The notes: a model not told the origin generated them from the sequence alone. Shown: positions 36,389-46,413, numbered from the stretch's first letter. The stretch: DNA of 64,000 nucleotides from UBA2136 sp047635695 (GCA_047635695.1 JBLILN010000004.1:53197-117196), one strand, 5' to 3'. A program made the numbers and translations.

Positions 36389-37477
36389 TTAATCTGAAAA
36401 TATCTTCAATAAAGTATTTATATCTTTCTCCGTGATCGCAGGGTAGTTGGCAATGCGTATACAAGTATTTTTGAGCTCACCATAACCTGCGCCTAGCTGT
36501 ATATTTAAAAGCGCTGCTTTCTGTTTGTAGTGAGCTAAAACACTCTCTTCCATTTCTATACACAAGGTATATGGGGAGCGGTATGAAAGATTCTTTATAT
36601 AGGGGTTTGCTTTTTTATGAGCGTCAAAAAATGCATAAATGCGCTTAGCACGTTCTTCAGTGTTTTTTTGAATTTTACGGGCGCTTGTTTTATTAAGACG
36701 TTCAAGCTGTTTACCTAATAAATATATAGCTAAAATATTCGGTGTGCAAATTGTTTGAAATTTACCATCACCCATTTGTTTCTTCATATTTGTAAAATTG
36801 AAGAAACCTTGTGGTTGTTTTTTTGTAAGTAAATGTTTAGAGCGTTCTATTGCTTGCTTCGAAACAACCATAACGCCTAAACCGCTAGGTAGACCAAGGC
36901 CTTTTTGTACGCTAAAATACCAAACATCGGCGTCATTTATTGTGTACTGAGAACAACCAACACTTGAGGTTATATCAACAGCGAGTATCTTATCTGGGTA
37001 AGCCGTCTTTAAGTGCTTAATATCATCTGATGCACAGGTTACACCTGTACTTGTTTCATTATGGCAGAGGGTAATAAGATCACAAGTGTCAGGAATAACA
37101 GTATTCTTAAAATCATTGAGTTCGCCCCAGTTGACATTATTTACGATGCAGTTTTTCCCCCACGACTTCAAACACTGCACAAACGCATTACTAAAATGAC
37201 CACTGATAAAACAAAAAGCTTCGTTTTCAACTAGGTTTTTGGCGCATATTTCCCAGCTTTCCGTCGCACTAGATGTTAAGAAAATTTCGTATGTTTCAGG
37301 TATATTTAAAAAGCTTCTTAATTGTGTGAATGTGTGCTTTGACATGTTTGTAAATTCAGACCCGCGATGGCTGATAGAGAGTAAATTATTTGTAAAAGCA
37401 TATTGAGCATCTGCTTTGATTTCAGTGCTTAATTGTGTTGGTCCTACAGCAAATGTTAGGTCGAATGGTTTTTGCAT
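36389..37477 (-). CDS. serC: Phosphoserine aminotransferase
   Basis: PLP-dependent class V aminotransferase converting 3-phosphohydroxypyruvate to phosphoserine. 362 aa. FAVGPTQLS at the N-terminus, ISHRGSEF, the substrate region HNETSTGV, VDITSSVG with PLP-ring Asp, and the Schiff-base Lys in SVQKGLGLPSG. Third gene of a serB-serA-serC unit and flush with the serA stop (no spacer), which settles the function among class V enzymes. Confidence 0.92.
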   Translation of the reverse strand: MQKPFDLTFAVGPTQLSTEIKADAQYAFTNNLLSISHRGSEFTNMSKHTFTQLRSFLNIPETYEIFLTSSATESWEICAKNLVENEAFCFISGHFSNAFVQCLKSWGKNCIVNNVNWGELNDFKNTVIPDTCDLITLCHNETSTGVTCASDDIKHLKTAYPDKILAVDITSSVGCSQYTINDADVWYFSVQKGLGLPSGLGVMVVSKQAIERSKHLLTKKQPQGFFNFTNMKKQMGDGKFQTICTPNILAIYLLGKQLERLNKTSARKIQKNTEERAKRIYAFFDAHKKANPYIKNLSYRSPYTLCIEMEESVLAHYKQKAALLNIQLGAGYGELKNTCIRIANYPAITEKDINTLLKIFSD

Positions 37478-38704
37478 TTAATATAATACCCTTGTTTTAA
37501 TAGTACCTGGAATTGATTTGAAGGCTTTGATGCCTATTTTAATGTCTTGGTTGTCAATATCTGTCACGACATAACCAATGTTGTCCTTTGTTTGTAAATA
37601 TTGTGCTGAAATGTTGACTTTAAGAGAAGTGAATACATCATTAATAGCGTTAAGAATACCTGGTTTGTTTTCATGGATATGGAGTATGCGATGACAATCT
37701 TTATGTGTAGGTAAGCTGACTTCTGCAAAATTAACAGCACCCACGGTAGAACCGTTATCACTAAATTTGATAAGTTTGTCAGCAACCTCTAATGCGATAT
37801 TTTCCTGTGCCTCCTTTGTACTACCGCCAATATGTGGCGTTAAAATAGTATTTTCTAACCCTCTGAGCGGAGAGTGTAGTTTTTCATTTTTTGATGAGGG
37901 CTCTTGGGGGAATACATCAATAGCAGCGCCTTTAATGTGGCCTGATTTTAAGCTGTCGGCTAAGGCTTGGATATCAACAACAGTTCCTCTTGAGGCGTTA
38001 ATGAGTACGCTGCCATTTTTCATTGTTTTAAGTTGATCTACTGATATCATATTATTTGTTTGATCAGTTTCTGGAACATGCAATGTTACAATATCGGCTT
38101 TTTCAAGCAGGGCATTTAAACTATCCATAGGTGTGGCGTTGCCTAAGGATAGTTTATTTTGAATGTCATAATACATAACATTTAAGCCAATATTTTCTGC
38201 AAGCGTGGCAACTTGCATACCAATATGACCATAACCAATAATACCAAGTGTTTTGCCACGGACTTCAAATGAACCTGCCGCTGATTTTAGCCATGTACCA
38301 TCATGATGAATGGCCGCGCTTTTTTCTGCTATGCCACGCATAAGCATAACAGACTCACCAATCACAAGCTCAGCGACGGAACGTGTGTTTGAAAATGGAG
38401 CGTTAAAGATTGGAACCCCTAATTCTCTTGCAGTATTTAGGTTGACTTGGTTCGTGCCAATACAAAAACAACCCGCAGCAATGAGCTTAGGCGCTTTTTT
38501 AAGATGTTGCGCTGTTAACTGTGTGCGTGAGCGAATGCCGAGTAAGTGTGCATCCTTAAGTGCTTCGTCGAGGGCTGCGTCGTCAAGAGCACCATTCAAT
38601 AATGTAACGTTTTTATAGCCTGCTTTTTGAAAGCTTAGAACGGCTTTTTCGTGAATACCTTCAAGCAAGACAACATTGATTTTATTTTTATCGAGTGAGT
38701 GCAC
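37478..38704 (-). CDS. serA: D-3-phosphoglycerate dehydrogenase
   Basis: First enzyme of serine synthesis, 408 aa. The D-isomer 2-hydroxyacid dehydrogenase fold has the NAD motif GYGHIG, LHVPETDQT, NASRGTVVD and the catalytic His in LTPHIGGSTKEAQ. A C-terminal ACT domain (from about residue 335, CHRILHIHENKPGIL) is the usual site of serine feedback. It resembles the enterobacterial ~410-aa form rather than the long type I form. Lies 10 nt after serB. Confidence 0.95.
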   Translation of the reverse strand: MHSLDKNKINVVLLEGIHEKAVLSFQKAGYKNVTLLNGALDDAALDEALKDAHLLGIRSRTQLTAQHLKKAPKLIAAGCFCIGTNQVNLNTARELGVPIFNAPFSNTRSVAELVIGESVMLMRGIAEKSAAIHHDGTWLKSAAGSFEVRGKTLGIIGYGHIGMQVATLAENIGLNVMYYDIQNKLSLGNATPMDSLNALLEKADIVTLHVPETDQTNNMISVDQLKTMKNGSVLINASRGTVVDIQALADSLKSGHIKGAAIDVFPQEPSSKNEKLHSPLRGLENTILTPHIGGSTKEAQENIALEVADKLIKFSDNGSTVGAVNFAEVSLPTHKDCHRILHIHENKPGILNAINDVFTSLKVNISAQYLQTKDNIGYVVTDIDNQDIKIGIKAFKSIPGTIKTRVLY

Positions 38705-38714
38705 TTCTTATCCT

Positions 38715-39380
38715 TTAAATTTTCAGTAGTAATTTGTTTATAATTGTTTTAAATTCGCTCATATTTTCTGCGAAATGAGGTGCTTGCTGTTTGATAATAT
38801 CTCTTTTTTCATGTAAACCAAAGCCAATAAATTCATCGCATTTTTTTTGCTGAAAAACCTCTAGGTCTGTCATGCCGTCACCCACCATGATAATTTTTTG
38901 CTTTAAATTTAGTTGATGAATAACTTGTCCTTTGCCATCGTTTTTACAGAGCGGATTCTCCTCTATAAATCCGTTCACATCTCCTTTGCTGTCGTAAGTG
39001 AAACTATTCGCTAAAACACGCTCTAGTGGAATGTTGAGTGTTTGTGCCACGTGATGCATATAGTCAGAAAAACCACCACTGAGAATGTAAACGCTATGCC
39101 CTTTTTGGTGTAACTTTTTAATAAGCCCTTTGAGGTCTTTTGTGATGAAAGTTGGCAGAAGTTTTGTTAATTCATCTATATGTTCTTTGCTTATGTTGGC
39201 TTGGCTAATACGCCTTTTTAATGAATCAAAAAGGAGTAAGTTCCCATTCATGCCTGCGGTTGTTATTTTATGCAATTCGGCGATTTTTTCTTTATCTTTT
39301 ACGATAGATTTTTCGATCAAAAAGTCCAATGTTTCAATTGAAACAAGAGTTGAATCGAAATCGAAAAAAATATGTGCCAT
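38715..39380 (-). CDS. serB: Phosphoserine phosphatase
   Basis: HAD-superfamily phosphatase that releases serine from phosphoserine. 221 aa without an N-terminal ACT domain. Motif I DFDSTL (nucleophile Asp), motif II SGGFSDY, Lys in the KNDGKGQ region and motif III VGDGMTDLE. First gene of the serBAC operon, so all three steps from 3-phosphoglycerate to serine are encoded together. Confidence 0.93.
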   Translation of the reverse strand: MAHIFFDFDSTLVSIETLDFLIEKSIVKDKEKIAELHKITTAGMNGNLLLFDSLKRRISQANISKEHIDELTKLLPTFITKDLKGLIKKLHQKGHSVYILSGGFSDYMHHVAQTLNIPLERVLANSFTYDSKGDVNGFIEENPLCKNDGKGQVIHQLNLKQKIIMVGDGMTDLEVFQQKKCDEFIGFGLHEKRDIIKQQAPHFAENMSEFKTIINKLLLKI

Positions 39381-39435
39381 GAGGTTTTAAACTTTTCTTT
39401 TGAGCATATAAAAAAGCGTACTTTTTGTAAAGTTT

Positions 39436-40974
39436 TTAGCGAGAATACCCTTGTTCGGGTGTGACAAATTCGGTCGATCTTTCGTCTATAGAAAGGCTTT
39501 TAAGTTGATCTGATTTTTCAAGTTTTGCCATAATTTTGACTTTATAATTCTCTAGTACATCTAAGGCTTCGCTCTTACTGGTACCGCATTCTAAATAGTC
39601 GCTATCAAGGTGGGTTAAATTTCTTTCATGTTTATTTAAAATATAAGCGCGTTCATCATTTGATATTTCTAAGGCAAGGCCGTCTTCATTTACAGGAAAT
39701 AAATCGTCTTGTAGGCCTATCTCAAAAGCTGAGTTTGATTCTTTATAGGCAAGTTCGGTAAGTTCATCATCATGATGTATAATACTGGGGTCATTAAAGC
39801 GTTCTTGGCTCATAAGCCCGTGAGTCACATCTTGCGCATGAACAATATTCTCACTATGAGGGACCACATGACGCTGTAAAAAATTAACCTCATTTTCTGT
39901 GAAATGATCAGGGTATTCTTTTATGGTGTTTTTGATACTTAAGGGGGTTGGTAGCGACTCTTGTCCTTCAGATCTTGAAATTTCTTGTCTTTTTGCAAGT
40001 GTTTTGATGGCCTCTGTTTGTTCATAGTAAGCTTCTGCAGAAAGAATGGTTGGGTCTCTACCTTCTTCCTTATCGCCTAATACAAATTTTAGTGCATATT
40101 CGGCCACTTCTTTTTTGCTGGCGAGGCTTTGTATTTGGTTAATGTCTACCCGCTCACTAAGTTGGTTTAGAGTGGAGCATGTACAATGCTCGGCGTCTGA
40201 AGATTGAATGGCGCCGTAGGCACGGGTTAAACTTTTAATATCAATACAGTCTTTGTTTTCACCGTCGTGAATGGCGCATAACACTTCAAATGAGTCAGCG
40301 AGACATTCATGGATATGGCTGTTATAAGCAGTATTTGTTGTGTTTAGTGGTTTTGCACGCCCAAGGTGGCTATTTAAAACAGCATGCCCCATCTCATGGT
40401 CGGCGATATGAAGATCAAGCGGTGTTTCGTTTGCGCGCGTAAGCTTGACATCATTTATATCCCAGCCAGCTATATCGCATAAGTTTTCTAATTGTGTAGC
40501 GCCTGTTTCTTGCAGTGTTATGGCGGTGATAATTTTTTCGTTATGTTTAATGAATCGTGCAGACCCTCTGTTTTTTTCAATGTTTGCAAGTGTAGAGTGA
40601 AAGCTGCCATTATGCTCGATGGTGTTAAGTGTTTGTTGAAAATGGCTTGTTTTGCCATGGCTGTCTACTGTGTCAAATTCTTCACCTGTAATGTCTTTGT
40701 ATTGCTCGGTAATATCTTCTTCAAGAGTTCTAATATTTGCCTTGCTATAGGTTTCTATAATTTCTTTGATACCGCTTGGGTGTTTAATGACTGTATCGGT
40801 CACTTCAAAACCTTGTTCGTCATAGCGTGTAGGGTCTAAAAATGCACAGATAACATCTTTACCCATTTCAGCCTTGTAACGCGCGCGAATAGTGTCGATA
40901 AAAATGTCTGAATCTAAGGCAGTGCCAGCACGTAATGCCTTGATATTTTCTTGATAGTTAAATGCTGTCATCAT
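39436..40974 (-). CDS. Orphan protein with HExxH metallopeptidase-like motif
   Basis: 512 aa, unrecognised. The centre contains HEMGHAVLNSHLG (His193, Glu194, His197) and, 26 residues on, HECLADSFE with Glu223, the layout of a zinc gluzincin (HExxH plus downstream E-x-x-x-D). The rest is acidic, helical and low in hydrophobic stretches; no signal peptide or membrane helix. C-terminal region (about 330-512) is rich in Asp, Glu and His. It lies between serB and pepN but not clearly in an operon with either. Possibly a cytoplasmic protease or a toxin/effector; activity is inferred from the motif only. Confidence 0.6.
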   Translation of the reverse strand: MMTAFNYQENIKALRAGTALDSDIFIDTIRARYKAEMGKDVICAFLDPTRYDEQGFEVTDTVIKHPSGIKEIIETYSKANIRTLEEDITEQYKDITGEEFDTVDSHGKTSHFQQTLNTIEHNGSFHSTLANIEKNRGSARFIKHNEKIITAITLQETGATQLENLCDIAGWDINDVKLTRANETPLDLHIADHEMGHAVLNSHLGRAKPLNTTNTAYNSHIHECLADSFEVLCAIHDGENKDCIDIKSLTRAYGAIQSSDAEHCTCSTLNQLSERVDINQIQSLASKKEVAEYALKFVLGDKEEGRDPTILSAEAYYEQTEAIKTLAKRQEISRSEGQESLPTPLSIKNTIKEYPDHFTENEVNFLQRHVVPHSENIVHAQDVTHGLMSQERFNDPSIIHHDDELTELAYKESNSAFEIGLQDDLFPVNEDGLALEISNDERAYILNKHERNLTHLDSDYLECGTSKSEALDVLENYKVKIMAKLEKSDQLKSLSIDERSTEFVTPEQGYSR

Positions 40975-41072
40975 TTATAGCGCTTTACCTTTGTTCCTTC
41001 TATATATACTTATGGTGATGGACTCTAAGCTTTTCAAGTGTATACCTGACAGTTTAAGCTTTTAAAAAGCCA

Positions 41073-41102
41073 CAAAAAAAAGAGCCCCGTGAAGGGCTCT
41101 TT
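41073..41102 (-). terminator. Terminator of pepN
   Basis: The stem AAAGAGCCC/GGGCTCTTT with a six-base loop has an A8 run giving a T tract on the minus strand, 14 nt after the pepN stop. Confidence 0.9.
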
Positions 41103-41116
41103 AAACGTCGATAAGC

Positions 41117-43780
41117 TTAAGCTTTTAGTGATGCAAGGATAGAACTTACTTTCTCTGCAACATCTTTTGTTAAGCCACTGTGATTACCAATGCGTTCTAT
41201 TTGCGTTTTAATAAGGGATTGACGTGTTTTGTCATACTTACTAATACCAGCAAATGGCGTCATAAAACGTGAAGCAACTTCAGGGTTGAAGTCGTTTAAA
41301 CGCATAATTTCATCAGCTAAAAACGCATAACCACTGCCATCAATTTTATGGAAGTGTACGTGGTTACTGATGAATGCACCTACAAGGGCATGCAGTTTAT
41401 TCGGATTTTTATTGTCAAAGCTTGGGTGAACCATAAGGTCTTGTACCGTCTTTAAAACATCGTCCGTATCTTGAGCAGCTTGCGCTGAGAACCATGTGTC
41501 GATAACGTCTGCATTGTCTTTCCACATTTCATGGTAATTTTGCAGTGCGCTGTCACGCTCTTTACATGGGTCTGCATGTACGAGACAACCAAAGGCTGCG
41601 ACTTCCAGGGTCATGTTTTTACCTTTGAACGCATGGTATTGAGTTTCTGCTAAAACGATATGTTTGTTATGCGATACATTTGACAAATAGCTCAGGCAAA
41701 GGTTGCGTAACTCACGGTCGCTTACGTTATCGTAGCTTAATGCTTGATACGTTGATAGAAACTCAGTTGTTAAAGCGATAGCTAACTGTTCTACAGCTGA
41801 TTTTCTAGCTGTGTGGATAGCGTCAATATCAACGGTTTTGTACAAACCGTAAAGTGTTGCTTCACTTGGCAGGCTTAACATTGCTGTTTTCATAGCATTG
41901 TCGATACCGTTGTTAACGTCTAAAATGTCACTGAAAACTTCTATAAGGACAGGGTCAAGGATCGGCTTTTTGCCTTTTCCAGCTTCTGTAATCATACGTT
42001 TTAGTTCATTTGTCATTAAGCGGTCACAAGCTTCCCAGCGGTTATAGCCGTCAGTGTCATGCTTCATTAAGTGAAGTAAATCATCATTACTTTGCTCCAT
42101 TTCAACCTTCACAGGTGCACTGAAGTTACGTAGGAATGATAATACAGGTTCTTCTGTGATGTTATCAAAGGTAAAGCTTTGCTTCTTCATCATGAAGTCT
42201 AAAACAACGGTACCGTCACAAAAAACGTTAGACGCTTTTTTCTTCAGCATATCGTCACCTTTAGCGTCCAATAAACCAATAGCAATTGGTAGATGGAAGT
42301 TTTTAGGTTTACCGTAGCCTTCTAGCTGGCGCACACTTTGTTTGAGGTGAATTGTGTATTGATGCGTAATAGCGTCATACTCAGTTTCAACTTCAACAAG
42401 TGGTGTGCCACCTTGGTCGTACCAGTTACGGAAACGTTTAAGGTCTAACTTGCCGCCGTCTTCCATTGCTTTAACAAACTCTTCCGTTGTTACTGCTTGG
42501 CCTTCATGGCGTTTGAAGTAAACGTTAAGTGCTTTTTTAAAACCTTCTTTACCGAGCATGCCGTAAATCATGTGAATGATTTCTGCACCTTTTTCATAAA
42601 TAGTCCTGGTATAGAAGTTGTTAATGGTTTCAAAAAAGTGTGGACGAATAGGATGCGCTGTTGGCCCTGCGTCTTCCGCAAATTGCGAAGCACGTAAAGC
42701 TTTAACATCATCAATGCGTTTAATTAAGTGTGAAGTGTGGTCGGCATTATACTGACCGTCACGGAACACAGTTAAACCTTCTTTAAGGGAAAGTTGGAAC
42801 CAATCACGACAAGTCACAATGTTACCAGACCAGTTATGGAAGTATTCATGTGCAATAACGTCATCAATACGTTGTAAGCGGTCATCGGTAGCGGTTTTTT
42901 CACTACCAAGCACGCAGCTTGTATTAAAAATGTTAAGGGCTTTGTTTTCCATAGCGCCCATATTAAAGGTACCCGTGGCAACAATCATGTATAGATCTAG
43001 ATCATATTCACGGTCAAAACGTGTTTCGTCCCAGCGCATGCTATTTTGTAATGCTTTTATAGCAAAAACCATTTCACTTTTGGGGACGTTTTTATCCGCA
43101 AAAATGTGAAGATCAACTGTGTGACCAGACATCGTTACAAAGGTATCTTCAATGCGGTTTAAATTACCAGCCACAAGCGCAAATAAATAAGCAGGCTTTA
43201 AGCTTGGGTCATGCCACGTTACTGTATGCGTGCCGTCAGTGTTGTCTTGTTCGCTTACTTTATGGCCGTTGCTTAACATGTATGGCAATGTTTTTTTGTT
43301 ACCAGTTATGGTGACAGTATACACGCTCATCACGTCAGGGCGGTCAAGGTAGTAAGTAATGTTGCGGAAGCCTTCCGCTTCACACTGTGTGCAAAACATA
43401 TCATCCGCTAAGTATAGGCCTTTGCAGGCTTTGTTATTTTGCGGCTTAATACGGTTGGTAATTTTAACTGTTGCTGACTTGCCAATGTTTGGAATGTTCA
43501 GCTTACCAAAAGATTTACCTGCTTCAGAGTTGTCAATATCAACGCTGTATTGGTTTGTACTTAATACAGACCCGTCAAGCTCTACGGCTAATATCTCAAT
43601 GTTCTCGCCATCAAGCACCAAGGTGTCTGATGGGTTTTGAGTGTTTGAAGTAATTTCAATCGTTACGACAACGTCTGTATGTTTGTCACCAAGTGTAACG
43701 TCTAACAATGTTTCATTAATGAAAAAATTAGGCTCTTGGTAGTCTTTTAAATAAGTTTTTGTATCAGTTTTGTTACTCAT
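41117..43780 (-). CDS. pepN: Aminopeptidase N
   Basis: Zinc aminopeptidase of family M1, 887 aa, the E. coli PepN type. Exopeptidase motif GAMEN, zinc site HEYFHNW plus the distal Glu in SLKEGLTVF, and the four-domain length. It trims N-terminal residues from peptides in the cytoplasm. Complete and typical. Confidence 0.97.
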   Translation of the reverse strand: MSNKTDTKTYLKDYQEPNFFINETLLDVTLGDKHTDVVVTIEITSNTQNPSDTLVLDGENIEILAVELDGSVLSTNQYSVDIDNSEAGKSFGKLNIPNIGKSATVKITNRIKPQNNKACKGLYLADDMFCTQCEAEGFRNITYYLDRPDVMSVYTVTITGNKKTLPYMLSNGHKVSEQDNTDGTHTVTWHDPSLKPAYLFALVAGNLNRIEDTFVTMSGHTVDLHIFADKNVPKSEMVFAIKALQNSMRWDETRFDREYDLDLYMIVATGTFNMGAMENKALNIFNTSCVLGSEKTATDDRLQRIDDVIAHEYFHNWSGNIVTCRDWFQLSLKEGLTVFRDGQYNADHTSHLIKRIDDVKALRASQFAEDAGPTAHPIRPHFFETINNFYTRTIYEKGAEIIHMIYGMLGKEGFKKALNVYFKRHEGQAVTTEEFVKAMEDGGKLDLKRFRNWYDQGGTPLVEVETEYDAITHQYTIHLKQSVRQLEGYGKPKNFHLPIAIGLLDAKGDDMLKKKASNVFCDGTVVLDFMMKKQSFTFDNITEEPVLSFLRNFSAPVKVEMEQSNDDLLHLMKHDTDGYNRWEACDRLMTNELKRMITEAGKGKKPILDPVLIEVFSDILDVNNGIDNAMKTAMLSLPSEATLYGLYKTVDIDAIHTARKSAVEQLAIALTTEFLSTYQALSYDNVSDRELRNLCLSYLSNVSHNKHIVLAETQYHAFKGKNMTLEVAAFGCLVHADPCKERDSALQNYHEMWKDNADVIDTWFSAQAAQDTDDVLKTVQDLMVHPSFDNKNPNKLHALVGAFISNHVHFHKIDGSGYAFLADEIMRLNDFNPEVASRFMTPFAGISKYDKTRQSLIKTQIERIGNHSGLTKDVAEKVSSILASLKA

Positions 43781-44008
43781 ATTGAGTTACCTCTTTAGTT
43801 TTGAGTGAATGAATAAATATATAAATTTAGTTTGGCGCAAATGCCAAATGAATGGAAGTTTTATAAGTGTATTAAGCACGATAAAGCGCGGGGCTCTGTT
43901 ACTTAAAAAACAATATGGTAGATATTTTGTCCAAAGGACATTTGTATACTGTTTATTGTTATAGGCGATAAGCGTTTAAAGCACAAGGTTTATATAAGCA
44001 TTACCTAT

Positions 44009-44038
44009 AAAAAAAGGCACCCTATGAGGGCGCCTTTT
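44009..44038 (-). terminator. Terminator of slyD
   Basis: A GGC-x-CCCT/AGGG-x-GCC hairpin with A5/T4 flanks, 17 nt after the slyD stop on the minus strand. Confidence 0.8.
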
Positions 44039-44054
44039 CATAACCGTTAAAGGT

Positions 44055-44519
44055 TTAGTGCTGCACACCACCAGCGCCGTGCGCGTGGCCGTGAGAAAGC
44101 TCATCTTCAGACGCATCGCGAGATTCAGTAACCTCAACGTCGAAAGTAAGTGCTTCGCCAGCAAGTGGGTGGTTGCCGTCAACAGTAACCATATCGTCAG
44201 TCATTGCTGTAACAGTAACAATGCTGTGACCTTCTGGGTCTGTTGAAAACATCATACCGACTTCGATTTCCTCAGGGAACTGATCGCGTGGAACTTCAGC
44301 AACGCGGTCGTCAAGTTTAGGGCCGTAAGCTTCTTCAGCAGAAACGTTTACAACTTTTTTGTCGCCAACGTTAAGTGTGATAAGTTCTTTTTCAAGACCT
44401 GAAATAATTTGGTTGCTTCCTGTAAGGAACGCTAGAGCTTCTTTACCTTCTGAGCTATCAAGTTCATCACCTTTGGTGTTTGTAAGCTTGTAGTGGAAAG
44501 AAATAACTTTTTGAGACAT
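44055..44519 (-). CDS. slyD: FKBP-type peptidyl-prolyl isomerase (SlyD-like)
   Basis: 154 aa. FKBP core (residues 1-70 and 125-140) with inserted-in-flap chaperone domain (about 70-122), as in SlyD. A short His-rich tail (SHGHAHGAGGVQH) could bind nickel or other metals, but it is much shorter and lacks the Cys clusters of enterobacterial SlyD. Cytoplasmic folding helper. Monocistronic with its own terminator. Confidence 0.88.
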   Translation of the reverse strand: MSQKVISFHYKLTNTKGDELDSSEGKEALAFLTGSNQIISGLEKELITLNVGDKKVVNVSAEEAYGPKLDDRVAEVPRDQFPEEIEVGMMFSTDPEGHSIVTVTAMTDDMVTVDGNHPLAGEALTFDVEVTESRDASEDELSHGHAHGAGGVQH

Positions 44520-44778
44520 TTGTTCATCCTAATTTTAATGATAATTTTCTGCTTTATTAATTTACAGAGCTATATGCGTAACGTGCCATAAATTTATGTA
44601 AAATGCAAATAAAAGGCACTTTATGACACTTTAAAGGTTGTTAAAGTTATTATTATGGCTTTTTGGATGAGTTTACACCGTACATAAATTGTATGTTCTT
44701 CTTTGTGAGAAGTCTTGCTTGTATACACAGGTTGTGTTAAAAGGCATGACGTAAACTTATTTAGAGGAAAATCTCATT

Positions 44779-46398
44779 ATGCGTTATGGAGCACAAGTAC
44801 AAGCAGCCATTGATCTTTACAACGAAATTGGACGATCAAATTCACCAGCCGACAAGTGTATGTCGAACTACTTCCGAAATCGCCGTTTTATTGGTTCAAA
44901 AGACAAGGCAACGATTGCAGGCCTAATCTATGGGCTTATGCGTCGTATGGGTGAGGTTGATTACTTAATTGAAAGCGTTAAGGGCGATAAGTCTTACCGT
45001 ATGCGTATTTTTGTCTATATGCTTTTAGACGGCTCTACAAAGCAACTGATAGAAAATATCTGTAGTGGTGACACATTCGCGCCAGGTTTTCTGAATAATG
45101 AAGAAAAGAAGAATATTTCAGCTATTGACTTTGCTGTCCTTAAAAACGCACCTGACTGCGCTAAGTATAATTACCCACGTTGGATGGAATACAGCTTGAA
45201 GAGGGCTTACGGTAAACAACTTCCTGAAATTATGGAAGCGATGAACCAGCAGGCAACAACGGACATTCGTGTTAATACATTGAAGGGTAACGTTGACGGT
45301 GTTTTAGCCGCACTCATAGCGGACGGTTTTGAGATGCGTAAAACGGAATACAGTCGGAATGGTCTGCGTATGGATGCGCGTAAATCTATCTTTGTCACAG
45401 ACTCTTTCAAAAAAGGACGTTTTGAAATGCAAGATGAGGGATCTCAGCTTATTGCAGAGCTCTGTGCAGTAAAGCCAGGTCAAAAAGTTGTTGATTTTTG
45501 CGCAGGCGCGGGTGGTAAAACATTGGCACTTTCTGCATGTATGGAAAACAAGGGTGGATTGCAAGCTCTAGATATTCACGAACGTCGTTTAAATGAAATG
45601 CCAAAACGTTTGAAGCGTGCTGGTGTTCAAAATGTACGTACGAAAGTGATTAACTCTGAAAATGACAAATGGGTAAAACGCCATAAAGAAACGCAAGATG
45701 TGGTCTTGGTCGACGCCCCTTGTAGTGGTGCTGGTACTTGGCGCCGTAACCCCGACAGCCGTTGGAAGCTAACACAAGATAGCCTTACAGAACTTAACGA
45801 TATCCAGCACTCTATTTTAATGAGCGCTTGTCGTATGGTTAAGAAAGGCGGTCGTTTGATTTATGCAACTTGTTCAGTATTAGAAGAAGAAAATGAAGAT
45901 CAAGTTAAAGCGTTTTTAGAAGCACGTCATGATTTTAAAATTATTCCTGTGAATGATGTTGAAACACAAAGCAATATGCCAGTGATGGAAGGTGACTTCC
46001 TAAAACTAAACCCTTATGCGCATAAAGTTGATGGTTTCTTTGTAGCTGTACTTGAACGCACACAAAGTTCTATAGAAGAATCTGCTAAAATTGCGCCTAA
46101 AAAACCTGCGAAGGTTGAAGCTGAAGTATCTGTTGAAGTTGTAGCTGAAACTAAGGTAGGAACTGAGGCTGTTGTTGAAGCAACAGAAGAAGTTAAAGCT
46201 AAACCGAAGGCGGCGCCAAAAGCTAAGGCAACGGCTAAGGCAGAAGCTACAAATGAAGATACAGCGGTAGTTGAAAAACCAAAGAAGGCAGTAGCTAAGA
46301 AAGTAGTCGCTAAGAAGGCTGTGAAACCTACAGTTAAGAAGCCTGCGGTTAAAAAATCCGCGGCCAAAAAAACTGTAAAATCAAAAACTGAAGAGTAA
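44779..46398 (+). CDS. RsmB/NOP family RNA m5C methyltransferase with histone-like tail
   Basis: 539 aa. The methyltransferase core (about 140-420) has DFCAGAGGKTLAL (motif I), DAPCSGAGTWRRNPDSRW (motif IV Cys) and YATCSVLEEENEDQ (motif VI Cys); both catalytic Cys are present. The N-terminus is helical but not a clear NusB domain. Residues from about 435 to the end are a Lys/Ala/Val/Glu-rich low-complexity tail with AKKVVAKKAVKP-type repeats, like eukaryote-style histone H1 tails. Paralogue of rsmB at 9685-11019. Target RNA unknown. Confidence 0.88.
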   Translation: MRYGAQVQAAIDLYNEIGRSNSPADKCMSNYFRNRRFIGSKDKATIAGLIYGLMRRMGEVDYLIESVKGDKSYRMRIFVYMLLDGSTKQLIENICSGDTFAPGFLNNEEKKNISAIDFAVLKNAPDCAKYNYPRWMEYSLKRAYGKQLPEIMEAMNQQATTDIRVNTLKGNVDGVLAALIADGFEMRKTEYSRNGLRMDARKSIFVTDSFKKGRFEMQDEGSQLIAELCAVKPGQKVVDFCAGAGGKTLALSACMENKGGLQALDIHERRLNEMPKRLKRAGVQNVRTKVINSENDKWVKRHKETQDVVLVDAPCSGAGTWRRNPDSRWKLTQDSLTELNDIQHSILMSACRMVKKGGRLIYATCSVLEEENEDQVKAFLEARHDFKIIPVNDVETQSNMPVMEGDFLKLNPYAHKVDGFFVAVLERTQSSIEESAKIAPKKPAKVEAEVSVEVVAETKVGTEAVVEATEEVKAKPKAAPKAKATAKAEATNEDTAVVEKPKKAVAKKVVAKKAVKPTVKKPAVKKSAAKKTVKSKTEE

Positions 46399-46413
46399 AT
46401 CAGTTACTTTAAC

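Noticed and set aside
46014..46367. 117-codon minus-strand frame opposite the methyltransferase tail
   Set aside because: Shadow of the Lys/Ala repeats; Ala/Thr/Ser/Phe low-complexity with no start signals.
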